NCBI GenBank assembly: GCA_030549335.1
Contig: CM060198.1
Location: 52,326,995 to 52,390,994 of the forward strand
Direction: 5' to 3'
Length of the DNA stretch: 64,000 nucleotides
DNA from: Pontederia crassipes
Lineage: Eukaryota > Streptophyta > Magnoliopsida > Commelinales > Pontederiaceae
Shown: positions 43,451 through 56,086 of the stretch, one piece after another
Position numbering within the stretch: position 1 is the first letter of the stretch
How the letters are laid out: each line of letters starts with the position of its first letter
Translations under genes and position numbers: made by a program
Notes under the pieces: model-generated
What the model saw: only the letters and a program-made list of their open reading frames with translations
The model's database searches: none
What the model was told of the DNA's origin: nothing

Positions 43451-44642
43451 AGTCAACTAGTTGATGCGAATAGAGATGGTTAATTAAGATGCTGAGATTG
43501 ATTCTCATCCTCATCCTGAACATTCTGCTATCGCCCTCTCCCATTCATTCCTGTCAACCTCGACAATAATCTAATGCATTAGATCTTCTAAAGAATTAAT
43601 AGATCCATAAAATTACTCAAGCTAGATTATTTTAGAATGATCCATTTCAGTTTTTCTTTTTTTTTTCTTCATATCTCTTTGACGGAGATAATAGATACAT
43701 TAATATAGTTAATGTTACAACTACATTTCCCTTAACAATATATATATATATAGTTATTTATTATTTTTAGCAGTAGCTATATGCATGAGATAAGATTTTA
43801 TAATTGTGTAGAAAGATCAGCTGGCCATTGCCAAGTTCATTTTTGCCGATGTTCTAACTAAGGGGGACATAATCTAATAAATATTTAATTTCTTATACAA
43901 AATTATATAGGAAACAAAAGCTTTGTTTTACATGGTGTTATGACCCCTAGCCTCACTATGCATTGCTTACATCCAATTTTTTTAGTTCTCAACTCTCTCG
44001 ATGTCTGGGAAACGATGTCGATGTCTCAACTCGGATGATGTTAATAGGTATGTATATTCTCCACATATTGAAGGTTAGACCAACATCGAATTCAACTAAT
44101 TTGGTAAAGTCATCCTCCGTCGCGTAAGGTGAAGCTCCCAATAGAAATCATAAGTTCAATGATCGACTTTATAAGGATAAATCTTTCACAATAATCAAAA
44201 TCTCGTTGTTGATGAAAGCTCATTCCTACTAATCAATCCTCATAACTATCCATTGTACCATCAAGGTTAAGTTCATGGCAGAACAATGGGGAGTGATGCA
44301 CCATCATGGTTACACACCAATATGGCAATTTGATTGTTGTGGATTGGCAATTGAATGTTAAGTGGACATTGGAGGATTCATGGGATTTGTAGTGAAAATA
44401 ATTTATATGTAGTTCTTATTGAGACCTGCAAGGCATAGTTGTTAGGATCTTGATCCGTATAGTAACGATCTTACGATTCTTCGGACAGAAAAATGATATC
44501 GAGAATCTTAAACTTAGGGTCTATACTGAATCTATAGTTAGAGACTTAAGATTGGTAGGATCTTAAGATTAAGATCGAGATATTGGTACAATTTTTTTGT
44601 TAAATAAAAAAAGTAAATATAAAAAACCTTAAGAATATTGAT
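43451..44642. other. no gene seen
   Basis: AT-rich DNA with a short (TA)n at about 43739-43752. 44430-44580 contains several variants of GATCTTAAGATT and GGATCTTGAT, possibly a decayed inverted repeat. Nothing else stands out. Confidence 0.5.
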
Positions 44643-44651
44643 TTAAATAAT

Positions 44652-45517
44652 GGATTTAATGGGCGTCTGCCTAATTGTGCGCCCATCAGATGCATGCAAA
44701 ATGGTGGATCTAATATCGCCCTAAAAAATAAATTGAGTGAACCCTCATTTTCTTAAAGATTGAAAAGAAAAAAATCATTTTTTTCTCATTGTTCGCCGGT
44801 GTAGGCGACGCCCCCATGCTGCGAGGCCCAATCGTTGCTCGCCATTCCTTCGTCACTCGTCATTCCTCCTCTGCCGTGCCTCGCCTCGCCTTGTTCTCCG
44901 GTGGGAATGACGTCGCGAGGCCCGATCGCTGCTTGTCGCTCGTCGTTCCTCTGCCGCTCGCCTAACTATCGTTGGTCGCCCCTCCGCCGCTCGTCTCTTT
45001 GTCGGCTAACCTTGGAAGGTACAAAGAGGTGACTACGAAGGGTCAGGGTACGCGGTGTCGGGGCGAGCAACATTGTCTCCACCGATATCGAATCTCACGA
45101 TGATTGGGGCGAGCGGCGACGTACCCAACGGCATTGGGATCTCCAGCTCTCGGCGTTGGGGCTCGCAGTGATGGGGGCTGGCAGCATCGAGGCTAGCGGT
45201 GTCGGGGCGATCGCCAACGAAGCGAGTGATGATCGGGGCTAGCGGTATCAGGACAGAGTGAGCAGCGACCGGCGTTGAGGCGACCGATGGTTGGAGCGAA
45301 CGACGTCATTGTTGAAGTGCATATTTTATTTTCAATTTGGGGGTTCTCTAGCGGATGAAAAAAAAGATAAAATTGGTTTTTATTCTTTTCAATTTGTGAA
45401 AAGAACCGGCTGTTCACTCGACGTTAGATCAACCGTTCAAGGCAGGACACCCATTTAATCCTTGACTAATTTGCTTATATATATTGTAAATATTAGTCTC
45501 GGACGCCCATTTAATCC
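44652..45517. mobile_element. Mutator-like element with long TIRs and GC-rich core
   Basis: Left end GGATTTAATGGGCGTCTG; right end (reverse complement) GGATTAAATGGGCGTCCG. Flanks TTAAATAAT (44643-44651) and TTAACTAAT (45518-45526) agree in 8 of 9 bases, the size of a MULE target duplication. Further in, GATCTAAT(A)TCG, GAGTGAAC and ATTGAAAAGAA blocks also recur inverted, so the TIRs are roughly 130-160 bp. The core (about 44800-45330) is strongly GC-rich, unlike its surroundings. No transposase. Frames in the core are Arg/Ser/Pro-rich and unrecognised. Confidence 0.65.
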
Positions 45518-45556
45518 TTAACTAATTTGCTAATATATATTGTACATATTAGTCTC
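45440..45556. repeat. tandem duplication of the MULE right end, about 57-60 bp units
   Basis: The block from GGACACCCATTTAATCC through ATTAGTCTC is followed directly by a second copy starting GGACGCCCATTTAATCC. The second copy gives the better TIR and target-site match; an alternative right end is 45461. Confidence 0.75.
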
Positions 45557-47492
45557 CCAATAATTCAATACTGTGTTTATATTGTCTTTCATAAAAATTA
45601 GTTCATAACTCTAGCTTTCCCATTTTGAGTGGAATAGATCTACTAATTCTTTAATTCCAATTAGTAAACTAAACCAATATTTGCCCAATGGATCAATCTG
45701 CTCATGGTAAGACCTTATACGAGTTCGATGTACTCTTATCTTCAATGAGCAGTCCTGCATTAATTTTATTATTGCACGCATACTAAGATCAAAAAGTCAA
45801 TATTACACATATTGCTTTCATGACCTTTTATATTGCATTTTAATAAGTAATATTCTTTAAGATCAAAATTATCGATGCAATGCAATCCTAAATGAGTGTA
45901 CAAATCTTCTTGATGTCTTAGCGTGAATACCTAAGAATTATTGATGTGATATTCTCTGATGTAATGAATAGGATCCTTACTAATATTATTATAATCTTGA
46001 TTTTATATTTTCTTCAAGGACTACTATTGGTGCCGTGTCCAATTTTCGTTAATCCGACAACAATTAGATCGGGAGTGGGTCAAGACAGACCTCAACCCAA
46101 ATTCAAATTTGCTCGGAGAGGAAGCCAATTCATATTGCTTGAACAATGGATCCAATGCAAACATAAATACATAAGTCACAACTTCTTTAAAAAAAATGAA
46201 TCCATTCACTAAAAAAATTTGCTTTAATTTCTTGAAATTGATTTTTAATGGCAAGATAAATTGGTATACTAGGCCTTTATTTGAACAAAGAAATAAGTCA
46301 GACTAAAAAGAATTGGAAAAAAATGGTTTCAAATCAGAGTATTAAAGATGATGCAAAACAAGGATTTCAAATCATTTCGGGCTCAATATATATCATTTTC
46401 ACCGCACTGTCAATCGAATTCAATACCAAACCATCTTGATAATTAAACTAGAACGACCTAATTATTTAATTAAATTATTTTAAATAAAATTTAAATTTAT
46501 AAATATTAATATTAATTTCAAACATTCATTTTATTATTTATCATTAATAATACAATTTATACATAAAATATATTTAAGAAAAAGTTGCAATAATATATAA
46601 TATTAAATAATTAGGTTACGAATAAATTGGTATATATATTTTTAAGCTTCAATACAGTCCTCACCTGACCATTTTGGTGTGCTTAATCCTAGTGCAATAT
46701 TTAAATTTCGCAAAAAAAAAAAAAAGAGATAGGTTTGTTTTTGAGGATATGAACGGCAAGATCGGTCGTGACTAATGGTTCTTGTCTTACATTGTCATCA
46801 TCTCCATCCACCCTTTTAGAGCATCATAATTATTATTTTTATTGACGTGACCTTTTTTCAAATCTTACACTTATCACACAAAATAATTTATTTATTAAAT
46901 ATAATATATATTATAAATGGATTAATTTAATATTATTTAGTATTTTTATTTCGGGCAAAAATATATATTTGTTAAATTTAATTTATTATAAATATTATCT
47001 ATCATATTTTAATAATATATTATTCATTAAAACTCCGATTATAGTTTCAAACGTATGGACAACTATATCTTGTTTCACCGTGTGACTCTTTGAACACAAG
47101 TGGCTAATGGTTGTAGTGAGATAGAGATTAGTCTTTAGGGGTATGAACAGCTACTACATCTTATTGACCCCTCAATGCGGCCGTCTGAATTCAATTAAAA
47201 AGCTACTAGAGATTACTCTTGTTGTACGAAGATAACTTTAGAATATTATATGGACAGGAACTGTGCTTTGTTTTTTGGGGTTCTTGATTCACTTTAAAAA
47301 GTCTATTAATTTTTCTGCTGGTGAAATTAATTAATAAAATATAAAGTAAATAAAAACAAGGCCCACAGCCCACTGCTTCACATTAACAGCGAAGCAAATC
47401 ACACAGCCCATTAAGTGATCCATTAAGACAAATATGGTTCCGACGTTTCATGCCAGGGTCGTCAGGTCGAGGCCTATTTAATCAATGGTTGA

Positions 47493-47536
<44 letters not shown>

Positions 47537-47720
47537 GTGGAAGTTAATAATAATATTATTATTATTACAAACTGTGCTGTTTTTCTTTTCGGTCACAAGG
47601 AAAACAAAACAGAAACGTAAGCTTAACATTAAGTTCATCTCTTTTAATCGTGTATTATACCACATGGACAACAACGCTACAACACTGGAGTAGAACATCA
47701 CGAACTAACGAAATATAACT
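45557..47720. other. AT-rich intergenic DNA, (AAT)n microsatellite
   Basis: No gene seen. (TAA)n at about 47493-47536 followed by (TTA)n at 47547-47566, a potential hairpin; poly-A at about 46712-46726. The 45946-46212 frame resembles nothing known. Confidence 0.6.
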
Positions 47721-47773
47721 GTGGATAACGCCATGCACAGATCGAAGCGAGGGGGGGTGGGGCAAACATTAAA

Positions 47774-49967
47774 CTAAGTCCACATCACCACCACGGTGGA
47801 CTTCACGAGATGCACGTAGTTCTCCCATACAACATAAGATAACTCCATGTCACCTCGACGCGTCGTCACTTTGCTCTCGAAGCGGACCTCGTAACTTAAG
47901 GTCTGCTCCGTCTTCTCAAACACCAAGGCCTACGGTTCTGCCGTGACCTTCACCTTCTCTGGCCTCTAGTTCATGATCCTCAGTCGGTACGTCTCATTAG
48001 GCACATGCGCGACCGTCTTCATAGTCCGCTTTAGCACGCGCAGCCTTATCTTGTTGTGGAAGACCACCACAAAGGATGTGTAGTTTAAGTCCGCCGGCCC
48101 TGTTTTGAGTCTCGTGGCGTCGCACTTGAAGTTGGGATGAAAGACACCTAGCTGGTTGTCCATATTGTTGAGAGCGCAAAGCAAGTTCAGGTAGTCCTGT
48201 ACGTCGATGTCGCAGACGAGGCCTGGATCCCTGGCCATCTGGGGCACGACGTGCCCCTTGCCCATGTCGAATGGTGTGGCCTTCTTCAAGCCGTCATCCT
48301 TGATGATCGGCCGGTAGGTGTTGTCTAGGTGTGAAGCAGTCGTCATCATCTTCGAGTGGATCATGGCAATAGTGCCACAACTCCAGCCACGTGTTGGCAG
48401 GACATCGATCTGATTGCAGGTTAAATTCGTCCCCCCTTGGCCAAGCAGCAAGAATTTTCGTTATTGGCCCAATGATATCGGGCTTCAAGATCTGGGGAAT
48501 GAGATAGTTGGGATCTCTGGATGAGAAGGAAGCCACGGTCGGTGCTCTATTCCCGCTGATGTTGGTCTCATAAGACAGTTCTAGCCTAGCCATTGGCTGA
48601 TGCGAGTCCTCCATATATGATAACAGTTTGGCACCGTCCCGGTTGCCCAACATGACAAACTGCACATAGTAAGTATCTTCTTTTATTATTTCCCCTTCTT
48701 TTTGCATATTGACAACTATCAATCCGACGACGCCGATAGCTTTTATGGGTGCAAATGCGTTATTCATTGTGACATTATCCGTCCCAATGCATACAACTAT
48801 GTTTCCCGCAATGACATCAGGATTTAGAAACTTTGTTTCACAGTTATCTCCAAAGTATAGGAGCACCACACTGTCATTGTTCAAGGCTCTTGGGTTGTAG
48901 AGGCTCTCTCCAACATAAACTTCACCGTTGGCCAAGATGACTCGGGCGTAGAATTTTTGATCAATAGAACCTGCACCAACCGTCGTTATGCAAGCCGCCA
49001 TGTTGGTGACAATGGAATTGGCTGAACCTTTGTTGCCTACTGCGCACACGACGAAGATTCCTTTGCGAATGGCGGCGAACGTTCCGATTGCAAATGCGTT
49101 CTGTTAGTAAGGGACCCATTCCTAAGTCCCCAATGACATCGAAAGGATATCAATGCCATCTTCAATGGCTGCTTCTATAGCCTTAAGGACGTCAGCTTCG
49201 CTACAACCGTATACGTCGCAGGCCTTGTATGTGGCAATTCGAGCCCTAGGGGCCATTCCCTTGTAAGTTCCATTAACATAGCCGAAGAATATGACACCCG
49301 AAACCTTTGAGCCTACAACGGTAGAAGCGGTATGCGTCCCGTGGCCTTCACGATCTTTGGGTGACTTGAAGTCGCGCGTATACCCATGCCATGTTATCCC
49401 CGAGTCGAAAACCCAATCAATTTGTTGTTGCAGTTGTTGGCGATAAAGCCTCCGCCCGTTTCACACTCGACTCACCAGTGTGTTTCGATTGGAGGCAATC
49501 CATCATCGTGGAAGCTTGGACTCTTTGGCCAGATGCCCGAGTCCACCAGTCCGATGATCTTGATCGCTGCTGGATTTCGCTATCAAGGCCGTTGCAGGGC
49601 TTAGTCCGAGGAACTCTAGGGACCTGGTGGTCTGGAGGTTCTGCACCCTGTCTTGGTATACGTCGACTACTCTGGTGACTCCGGTGATGCGTCTCAGTTC
49701 GTCGGGTGTCAGCGTGACATCGAAACCTTGCAAAACGGTGTGGTAGGTGTAGATGATTGGCGAAACCTGCAGCGGCACGGTTGATTGCTCCAAGATGGAT
49801 TTGTACCATTTGTCTTGGCTAGAAATCATTGAGGGTCTGGCGAGATGGTTGGTATGAACTATGTTGCGATGGGCATGGAGTGGTTGCAATGGTTCCGGTG
49901 CACTTCTGTTGGCATGGACAAGTATTGAAAGGGTAGAGAAGAGAAGGAAGACGATGGCCAACACCAT
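47774..49967 (-). pseudogene. subtilisin-like serine protease (plant SBT1 type), copy A
   Basis: ATG at 49965-49967 begins a signal peptide (MVLAIVFLLFSTLSILVHA), then an I9-type propeptide (IVHTNHLARP, WYKSILEQ, YTYHTVLQGFDVTLTPDEL). The catalytic Asp region follows only after a frameshift near 49560. The His region EGHGTHTAS is intact near 49340, followed by AIEAAIEDGIDILSMSLG and an in-frame stop at about 49128. The middle part (48294-49049) with a PA-type insert is open. At the Ser site (about 48395) the expected SGTSMS is destroyed by a deletion and frameshift. The C-terminal Fn3-like domain (FVVVFHNK, VPNETYRLRI) has two stops. About 730 codons originally, as usual for secreted plant subtilases. 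Not functional. Confidence 0.88.
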
Positions 49968-50677
49968 GGAGCTCGAGGGATGCAAAGAAGGTAAGGGGTG
50001 TGGAGTGGGCAACAACATACATATGAGAGGTCCATATATCATGTGTCAACCTGAAAACAGATGGAGAGGTCCACGTATCATGTGATATATTCATGCATAT
50101 GGCATATCCATGATCTAATAAACAGAGGGAAAAGTTGGTTTGAAACATAATTCTTGAGGAGAGTCATGTGGCATATCCAACTAAGCAAATTTGTTGTTTA
50201 TCTATAATATGCACTACAAATGTTTAGCATCTCCAGGAAAAGTTGCTTTGAAACATAATTCTTCAGGAGGAGAGTCTAATAACTGAACTTTGAAAGGTGT
50301 TCAGAGTTTTAGATAAGGAACTATTGAGCATCACGATATCGTTGCAGACGAAGATGCTGCTGAGAAGGTTAGTTTCAGATAAGAAACTTTTGAGCATCAC
50401 AATATCGTTGATGACTATTAGTTGATTTCAGATTTCACGTCTGAATATAAGATAGTAGATGGAGGATAACATGCATATATCAACCTTCTGCCTGGGTTGC
50501 ACTAGGGCGAGGGATTATGCTCCTTGTCCAGGATTATGTAAAAAATGATTTCCTCCTATCCCAAAATGTCACCCGAAGAAACACACTGGTTATCGAAATA
50601 CTCCAAGCCGATAGTCTAATGAAGGAGGCATGTGCTTTGCAAACCCATAGTACTCCATAGTAAGTTTTTAGCACATG
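49968..50677 (-). promoter_or_regulatory. upstream region of subtilase A
   Basis: Shared with 56087-56805 and partly with 54409-55080. It holds an imperfect tandem repeat of about 60 bp (GATAAGGAACTATTGAGCATC / GATAAGAAACTTTTGAGCATC, 50313-50430). I see no clear TATA box that fixes a transcription start. Confidence 0.45.
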
Positions 50678-52283
50678 TTGTCATATCCTCAATTTTTATG
50701 TGACCAATATGCCCTTAATAGAGAGGTGGATGAAGGGACAACACAGACCTTTCTAAATGGGGCAGAAATGTAACCCCAAATTCCTTTTCTTCTTCCACCA
50801 TCTCTTCCATTCGGCTGCCGCAGAGCTCTCATCTTAGAGCTGTCATTGTTGTGCCCTAGGTGCTCAAATTGTGGAAAACGAAATAGGGGGCGCGGGTGGC
50901 GGCGAGGATGAACTCAGAGGGAAGAGGACGCGAAGGAATAGAGAACGACAATAGTACGGTCTAGGGAATAAGGTATGTAATTGGGGGAATCCATTGTGCT
51001 TTAATTTTCCTTCCAATTTTTTTCTGGTTTGGAAGGGATAATGTGATGATTTTATGTTGGATTGATAGCTAGAACTTTGAGGCACGAAGCCTCCGAATTC
51101 CTTCGCCATTTTCTCCGTTTCGAATTCTTGCAATGTTAGAAATCTTATCATTGTGAAATTAGTCTCTAAGAATGCATGTGAACTTTTCATAGATATGTAT
51201 AAGCCCCTTTTTTAAATCTCCAAGGGGTGTATCGATGATCATCTACTGTAGACGTGAAAAACATAGCCAAAATAGGGGAGGTGCTGTCGAAATATTTTCG
51301 ACACGGCCGTGCCAAAATGGTCCCGATTGTGACCAAGGTACATTGCTGTGAATGCTTAAAAATACCCTCCTGGGAAGGGCCGTGACGATAACGGCACAAC
51401 CGTGACCAAGGGGATAGGTGATCTCACGGGCCATGGGACCGAGTTACTGGCCGTAAGATGATGTTCCTCATCGACGAACCTTCTATGAGGTTTGTTACCC
51501 CGTGTCACGGGCCATGATGCGGGCATGGGTCAGTTCGAACATTCTGTGAGACCCATTAGGTCTCCCTTCACAGGCCGTAAGGAGTTCACCATTCCAGCAG
51601 AGGGTTCTGTGAGGGGCGTTATAGGCTATTCATGAAACATGATTGGAGAGCACAGTCGTGCATGGGAAGAGCGATCGTGATACATAGTGCATGGACGCCC
51701 TCGATCAGCACGATCGTGCCCAATTAGAGGCACGTTCGTGACCAATGGTTATCATGGTCGTGCCAGTGCCCCAAACCCTTATTCTTTTTTATCATGCTCA
51801 GTTAGAGCAAGTGTGTTTTACCTTATTGATTTTCCATGGAATTTTAGAAGTTCTCTGATGATTGTTCTAACACAAAATATGCAGATAAGCATGAATTGAT
51901 TTAATGTTTACTTATGTGCTTTCTTATGATAATGATTGTTTTGATATGATTGATCATGTTATTGAATGACTCGGTTAGATTCCGAAATTGCATTCTAAGC
52001 CATAGGAGTAAAATGAACTATTGTAATGAATACACATATTCGTTGGTTGAAACTTGACCTCTGAGGAATTGTATTGTTGCTATTGGACCCGGACGCAGGT
52101 AATCGAATCATTTTGATTCAAAAGTGACTGAACTTGGCCAGCCATTATCGGCCTCGGGGATCCTCAAGTATCAACAACATATGGAATGCGTTAAATTGTT
52201 GTGTAATGATTGATAACCTTAAATCCGTAATAAGAATTATGGAACCACGAAATGGCTAGAATTGACTTTCATATTGTATATGG
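50678..52283 (+). repeat. chromovirus-type solo LTR, copy A, 3' truncated
   Basis: Starts TGTCATATCCTCAATTTTTA directly after target duplication CATGT (50673-50677). Matches 56806 onward. Contains a cluster of GGCCGTGA, GGCCGTAA and CGTGACCAA motifs at 51300-51760. The LTR end and right target duplication were lost in a deletion to unit flank DNA at about 52283. Confidence 0.8.
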
Positions 52284-52855
52284 AACCTTAAAACTGTTGC
52301 ACACTGCTTACTCTTTTTCCCTTTTAATGCTGGAGTCTTGTTTTCACATATATTATCCATATTAGAGTAATAACATACAACTAAGCATCAACTAAGTCAC
52401 GACAACTCCCTCTCTGAAGAAGACTTGCTCTTCTTCTTAACTGATGACATATGATGTACATTGTATATAGGCAGCTTTATGATTAGTACAAGATATATGT
52501 GTTGGAAACATGTGGTTCAATAATCCAATTTTACTTTGAAATGGATTTCTTGTATCTTTTCATGCATACGGCTTTCCTAATGGCTCATCGACCAACTTCT
52601 TGTCATCAGAAGATTATGAACACCAGTTTGAACATGGCCAATTATTTTTGTATAATTTCAATGATATCTTATGAATAATACTAAAAGTATATAAAAAATA
52701 CCTTAACAAAATATATTTCTTAACATTCAACATTAACTTTAATATTTTCTAAATAATATTTATATTAAATATTTTTTGAATTTTATCCAAAATCTATTCA
52801 ATTTTTATATAAACTTAATACATTTGGATAGACTTATTGTATAAAAATAATAATC
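52284..52855. repeat. flank of the duplicated block, copy A
   Basis: AT-rich, non-coding, matches 59873-60438 closely. Its right end is the duplication junction. Confidence 0.75.
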
Positions 52856-52905
52856 GTGGATAATGCCATGCGCAAATCGGAATGACGGTGAGGTCCAACA
52901 TTAAA

Positions 52906-54408
52906 CTAAGTCCACATCAACACCACGGTGGACTTCACGAGATGCACATCGTTCTCCCATACAACATAAGCAAACTCCACATCACCCCGACGCGCCACCA
53001 CTTTGCTCTCGAAGCGGACCTCGTAACTTTGGGTCTACTACATCTTATCGAACACCAAGGCCGGCGGTTCAATCATGATCTTCACCTTCTCCAGCCTTTG
53101 GTTCATGATTCTCAGCCGGTACGTCTCATTGGGCACATGCGAGACCGTCTTCACAGTCCACTTTAGCATGTGCAGCCTTGTCTTGTTGTGGAAGACCACC
53201 ACAAAGGATGGGTAGATTAAGTCTGCTAGCCCTGTTTTGAGTCTCGTGGCGTCGCACTTGAAGCTGGGATCAAAGACACCTAGCTGGTTGTCCGTATAGT
53301 TGAGAGCGCAAAGCAGGTCTAGGTAGTCCTGTACGTCGATGTCATAGACGAGGCCTGGATCCCTAGCCATCTAGGGCACGATGTGCGCCGCGCCCATGTC
53401 GAATGACGTGGCCTTCTTCAGACCGTCGTCCTTGATGATCGGCTAGTAGGTGTTGTCCAGGTGTGAAGCGGTTGTCATCATCGTTGAGCAGATCATGACA
53501 GCTGACCAGGTGGGGTGGACCCGACGCAGTAGTGCCGCAACTCCATCCACGTATGGGCAAGACATCGATGTCCCTGATTGCAGGCTAAATCTGTCCCCGC
53601 TTGGCCAAGAAGCAAGAATTTTCGTGCTTGACCCGATGATATCGAGCTTCAAGATCTGGGGAATGAGATAGTTGGGACCGCTGGATGAGAAGGAAGTCAC
53701 GGTCGGTGCTCTATTCCCGCCGATGGTGGTCTCATAAGACAACTCTAGCCTAGTCATTGGCCGCTGCGACTCCTCCATATATGATTATAGTTTGGCACCG
53801 TCGCTGTTGCCCAACATGATAAACTGCACATAGTAAGTATCTTCTTTTATTGTTTCCCCTTCCTTTTGCATGTTGGCAACTATCAATCTGATGTCGCCGG
53901 AAGCTTTTAGAAACTTTGCAGATGCGTTATTGATTGTGACATTATCCGCCCCAATGCATACAACTATCTTCCCTGCAATGACATCAGGATTTAGAAACTT
54001 TGTTTCGCAGTTATCTCCAAAATATAGGGGCACCACACTGTCATTGTTCAAGGCTCTTGGGGCGTAGAGGCTCTCTCCAACATAAACTTCACCGTTGGCC
54101 AAGATGACTCGGGCGTAGAACTTTTGATCAATAGAATCCACACCCACCGTCGTTATCCAAGGCGCCATGTTGGTGACAGTGGAATTAGCTGGACCTTTGT
54201 TGCCTGTTGCGCACACGATGAAGATTCCTTTACGGATGGCGGCGAACGCTCCGATTGCAATTGTGTTCTGGTAGTAAGGGACCCATTCCTAGGTCCCCAA
54301 TGACATCGAAAGGATATCAATGCCATCTTCAATGGCTGCTTCTATAGCCTTAAGGACGTCAGCATCGCTGCAACCGTATACGTCGCAGGCCTTGTACATG
54401 GCGATTCT
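52906..54408 (-). pseudogene. subtilisin-like protease copy B, C-terminal part
   Basis: Covers from the AIEAAIEDGIDILSMSLGT block through the PA insert, the catalytic Ser block SGTSMSCPYVDGVAALLR (intact, about 53515-53575), and the Fn3-like domain to a stop at 52906-52908. Stops or frameshifts occur at about 53443, 53371 and 53780. The 5' side ends abruptly at about 54408 in the codons around TYKACDVYGC, where upstream-type DNA begins. Confidence 0.85.
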
Positions 54409-55080
54409 TTGAAACATAATTCTTCCGGAGGAGAGTCTAATAAATGAACTTTGAAAGGTGTTCAGAGTTTTAGATAAGGAGCTGTTGAGCATCATGATAT
54501 CGTTGCAGACGAAGATGCTACAGAGAAGGTTAGTTTCAGATAAGGAACTTTTGAGCATCACAATATCGTTGCAGACGAAGATTATTAGTTGTGGAGTGGT
54601 TTGCAGAGGAGAGTTGCAACCTTTGTCCTCGGAGTTGGGTGTCTCTTTTAAAACTGAATATATAAATTTATATCTAGAGATGTTCTACTTTGTATCTTTT
54701 CAGAGAAATTATTTTCTGAAGCTCATAAATCCCTCATTGACATTCTCATAATACAATGCTTATAATTATGTCATGTTCGACTTTTGTGTCCAAAATTTAG
54801 ATTTTTCTGAAGTCGTAGGCTGTAAGTAGCCTTCTGGTCACCCACCTACTTTCAGTTCAACCGTCTTGATAAAATTTTATTACAGTCAATGCTCTAGTTA
54901 AAGTACTTTCTGATGAGATGTTTAAAGTTACATTTTTTTGAAAAGCTACATTTGAAGTTCGAGTAAAGCATTGTCCTCCTGAAAGAGAGAGGAATGATCG
55001 ATTATGGTTCTGGCAATTTAGTTGATTTCATATTCCACCTCAGAATATAAGATAGTAGATGGAGAATATATCAATAGAAC
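54409..55080. repeat. displaced copy of the subtilase upstream region inside the gene
   Basis: 54409-54588 matches 50250-50425 of the unit A upstream region; 55010-55065 matches the next piece (GAATATAAGATAGTAGATGG). Between them 54595-55010 is extra DNA, flanked by TTAGTTG on both sides, possibly a small insertion with a 7-bp target duplication; it shows no clear terminal repeats. Confidence 0.65.
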
Positions 55081-56086
55081 CCGATCAATAGAACCTGCAC
55101 CGACCGTCGTTATCAAAGGCGCCATGTTGGTGATAGTGGAATTGGCTGGACCTTTGTTGCCTGCTGTGCACATGATGAAGATTCCTTTGCGGATGGCGAT
55201 GAATGCTCCGTTATGGTAGTAAGGGACCCATTTGTAAGTCCCCAATGACATCAAAAGAATATCAATGCCATCTTCAATGGCTGCTTCTATAGTCTTAAGG
55301 ACATCAGCATCGTTGCAGCTGTATATATCGCAGTCCTTGTACATGGCAATTCGAGCCCTTGGGGTCGTTCCCTTGGCAGTTCCATTAGCATAGCCGAAGA
55401 AGTTGACACCAGAACCTCTGAGCCTGCGGTGGTAGAAGCGGTATGCGTCTCATGGCCTTCACGATCTTTGGGGGACTTGAAGTCGTGCGTATACCCATGC
55501 CCTCTTATCCTCGAGAGGAAAACCCATGCCCCAATCAATTTGTTGTTGCAGTTGTTGGCGCTAAAGCCTTCGCTTGTTTCACACTCGCCTCGCCAGCGCG
55601 TTCCGATTGGAGGCAATCCATCATCGGAAGCTTGGACTCTCTGGCCAGATGCCCGAGTCCACCAGTCCGATGATAACATCTTGACCGTCATTGGATTCCG
55701 CCATCAAGGTCATTACAAGGCTTGGTCCGAGGAACTCTGGGACCGGGTGGTCTGGATGTTCTGCACCTTGTCCTAGTATACGCCGACTACTACGTTGACT
55801 ACGGTGATGCACTGGCTTCGTCAGGTGTCAGCACGACATCAAAACCTTACAGAATGGTATGGTAGGGGTAGATGATTGGCAAACCTGCAGCGGCACTGGT
55901 TGATTGCTCCAAGATGGATTTGTACCATTCGTCTTGGGTAGAAATCGTTGAGGGTCTAGCGAGATGGTTGGTATGAACTATGTTGGGATGGGCATGGAGT
56001 GGTTGCAATGGTGCCGGTGAAGTGTTGTTGGCATGGACAAGTACTGGAAGGACAGAGAGGAGAAGGAAGATGATGGTCAATGCCAT
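55081..56086 (-). pseudogene. subtilisin-like protease copy B, N-terminal part
   Basis: ATG at 56084-56086, signal peptide MALTIIFLLLSVLPVLVHA, propeptide with an in-frame stop at 55847, catalytic Asp block [17 protein letters not shown] (about 55625-55675), His block changed to EGHETHTAS (the Gly after His is Glu), and the block AIEDGIDILLMSLGT to GNKGPANS. Its last 250 bp (55090-55345) repeat 54155-54408, so the two halves of copy B overlap and cannot be one gene. Confidence 0.85.

Larger units (their letters stand above)
47721..52855. repeat. tandem segmental duplication, unit A
   Basis: Starts GTGGATAACGCCATG and ends ATAAAAATAATA, where unit B starts at once with GTGGATAATGCCATG (52856). 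Contents: subtilase A, its upstream region, a truncated solo LTR and flanking DNA. Compared with unit B, about 850 bp (B 59024-59872) are missing at about 52283. Confidence 0.85.

Noticed and set aside
44835..45417. Frames of 65 and 74 codons in the MULE core
   Set aside because: Composition-driven (Arg/Ser/Pro/Leu); kept only as a possible captured fragment in the MULE entry.
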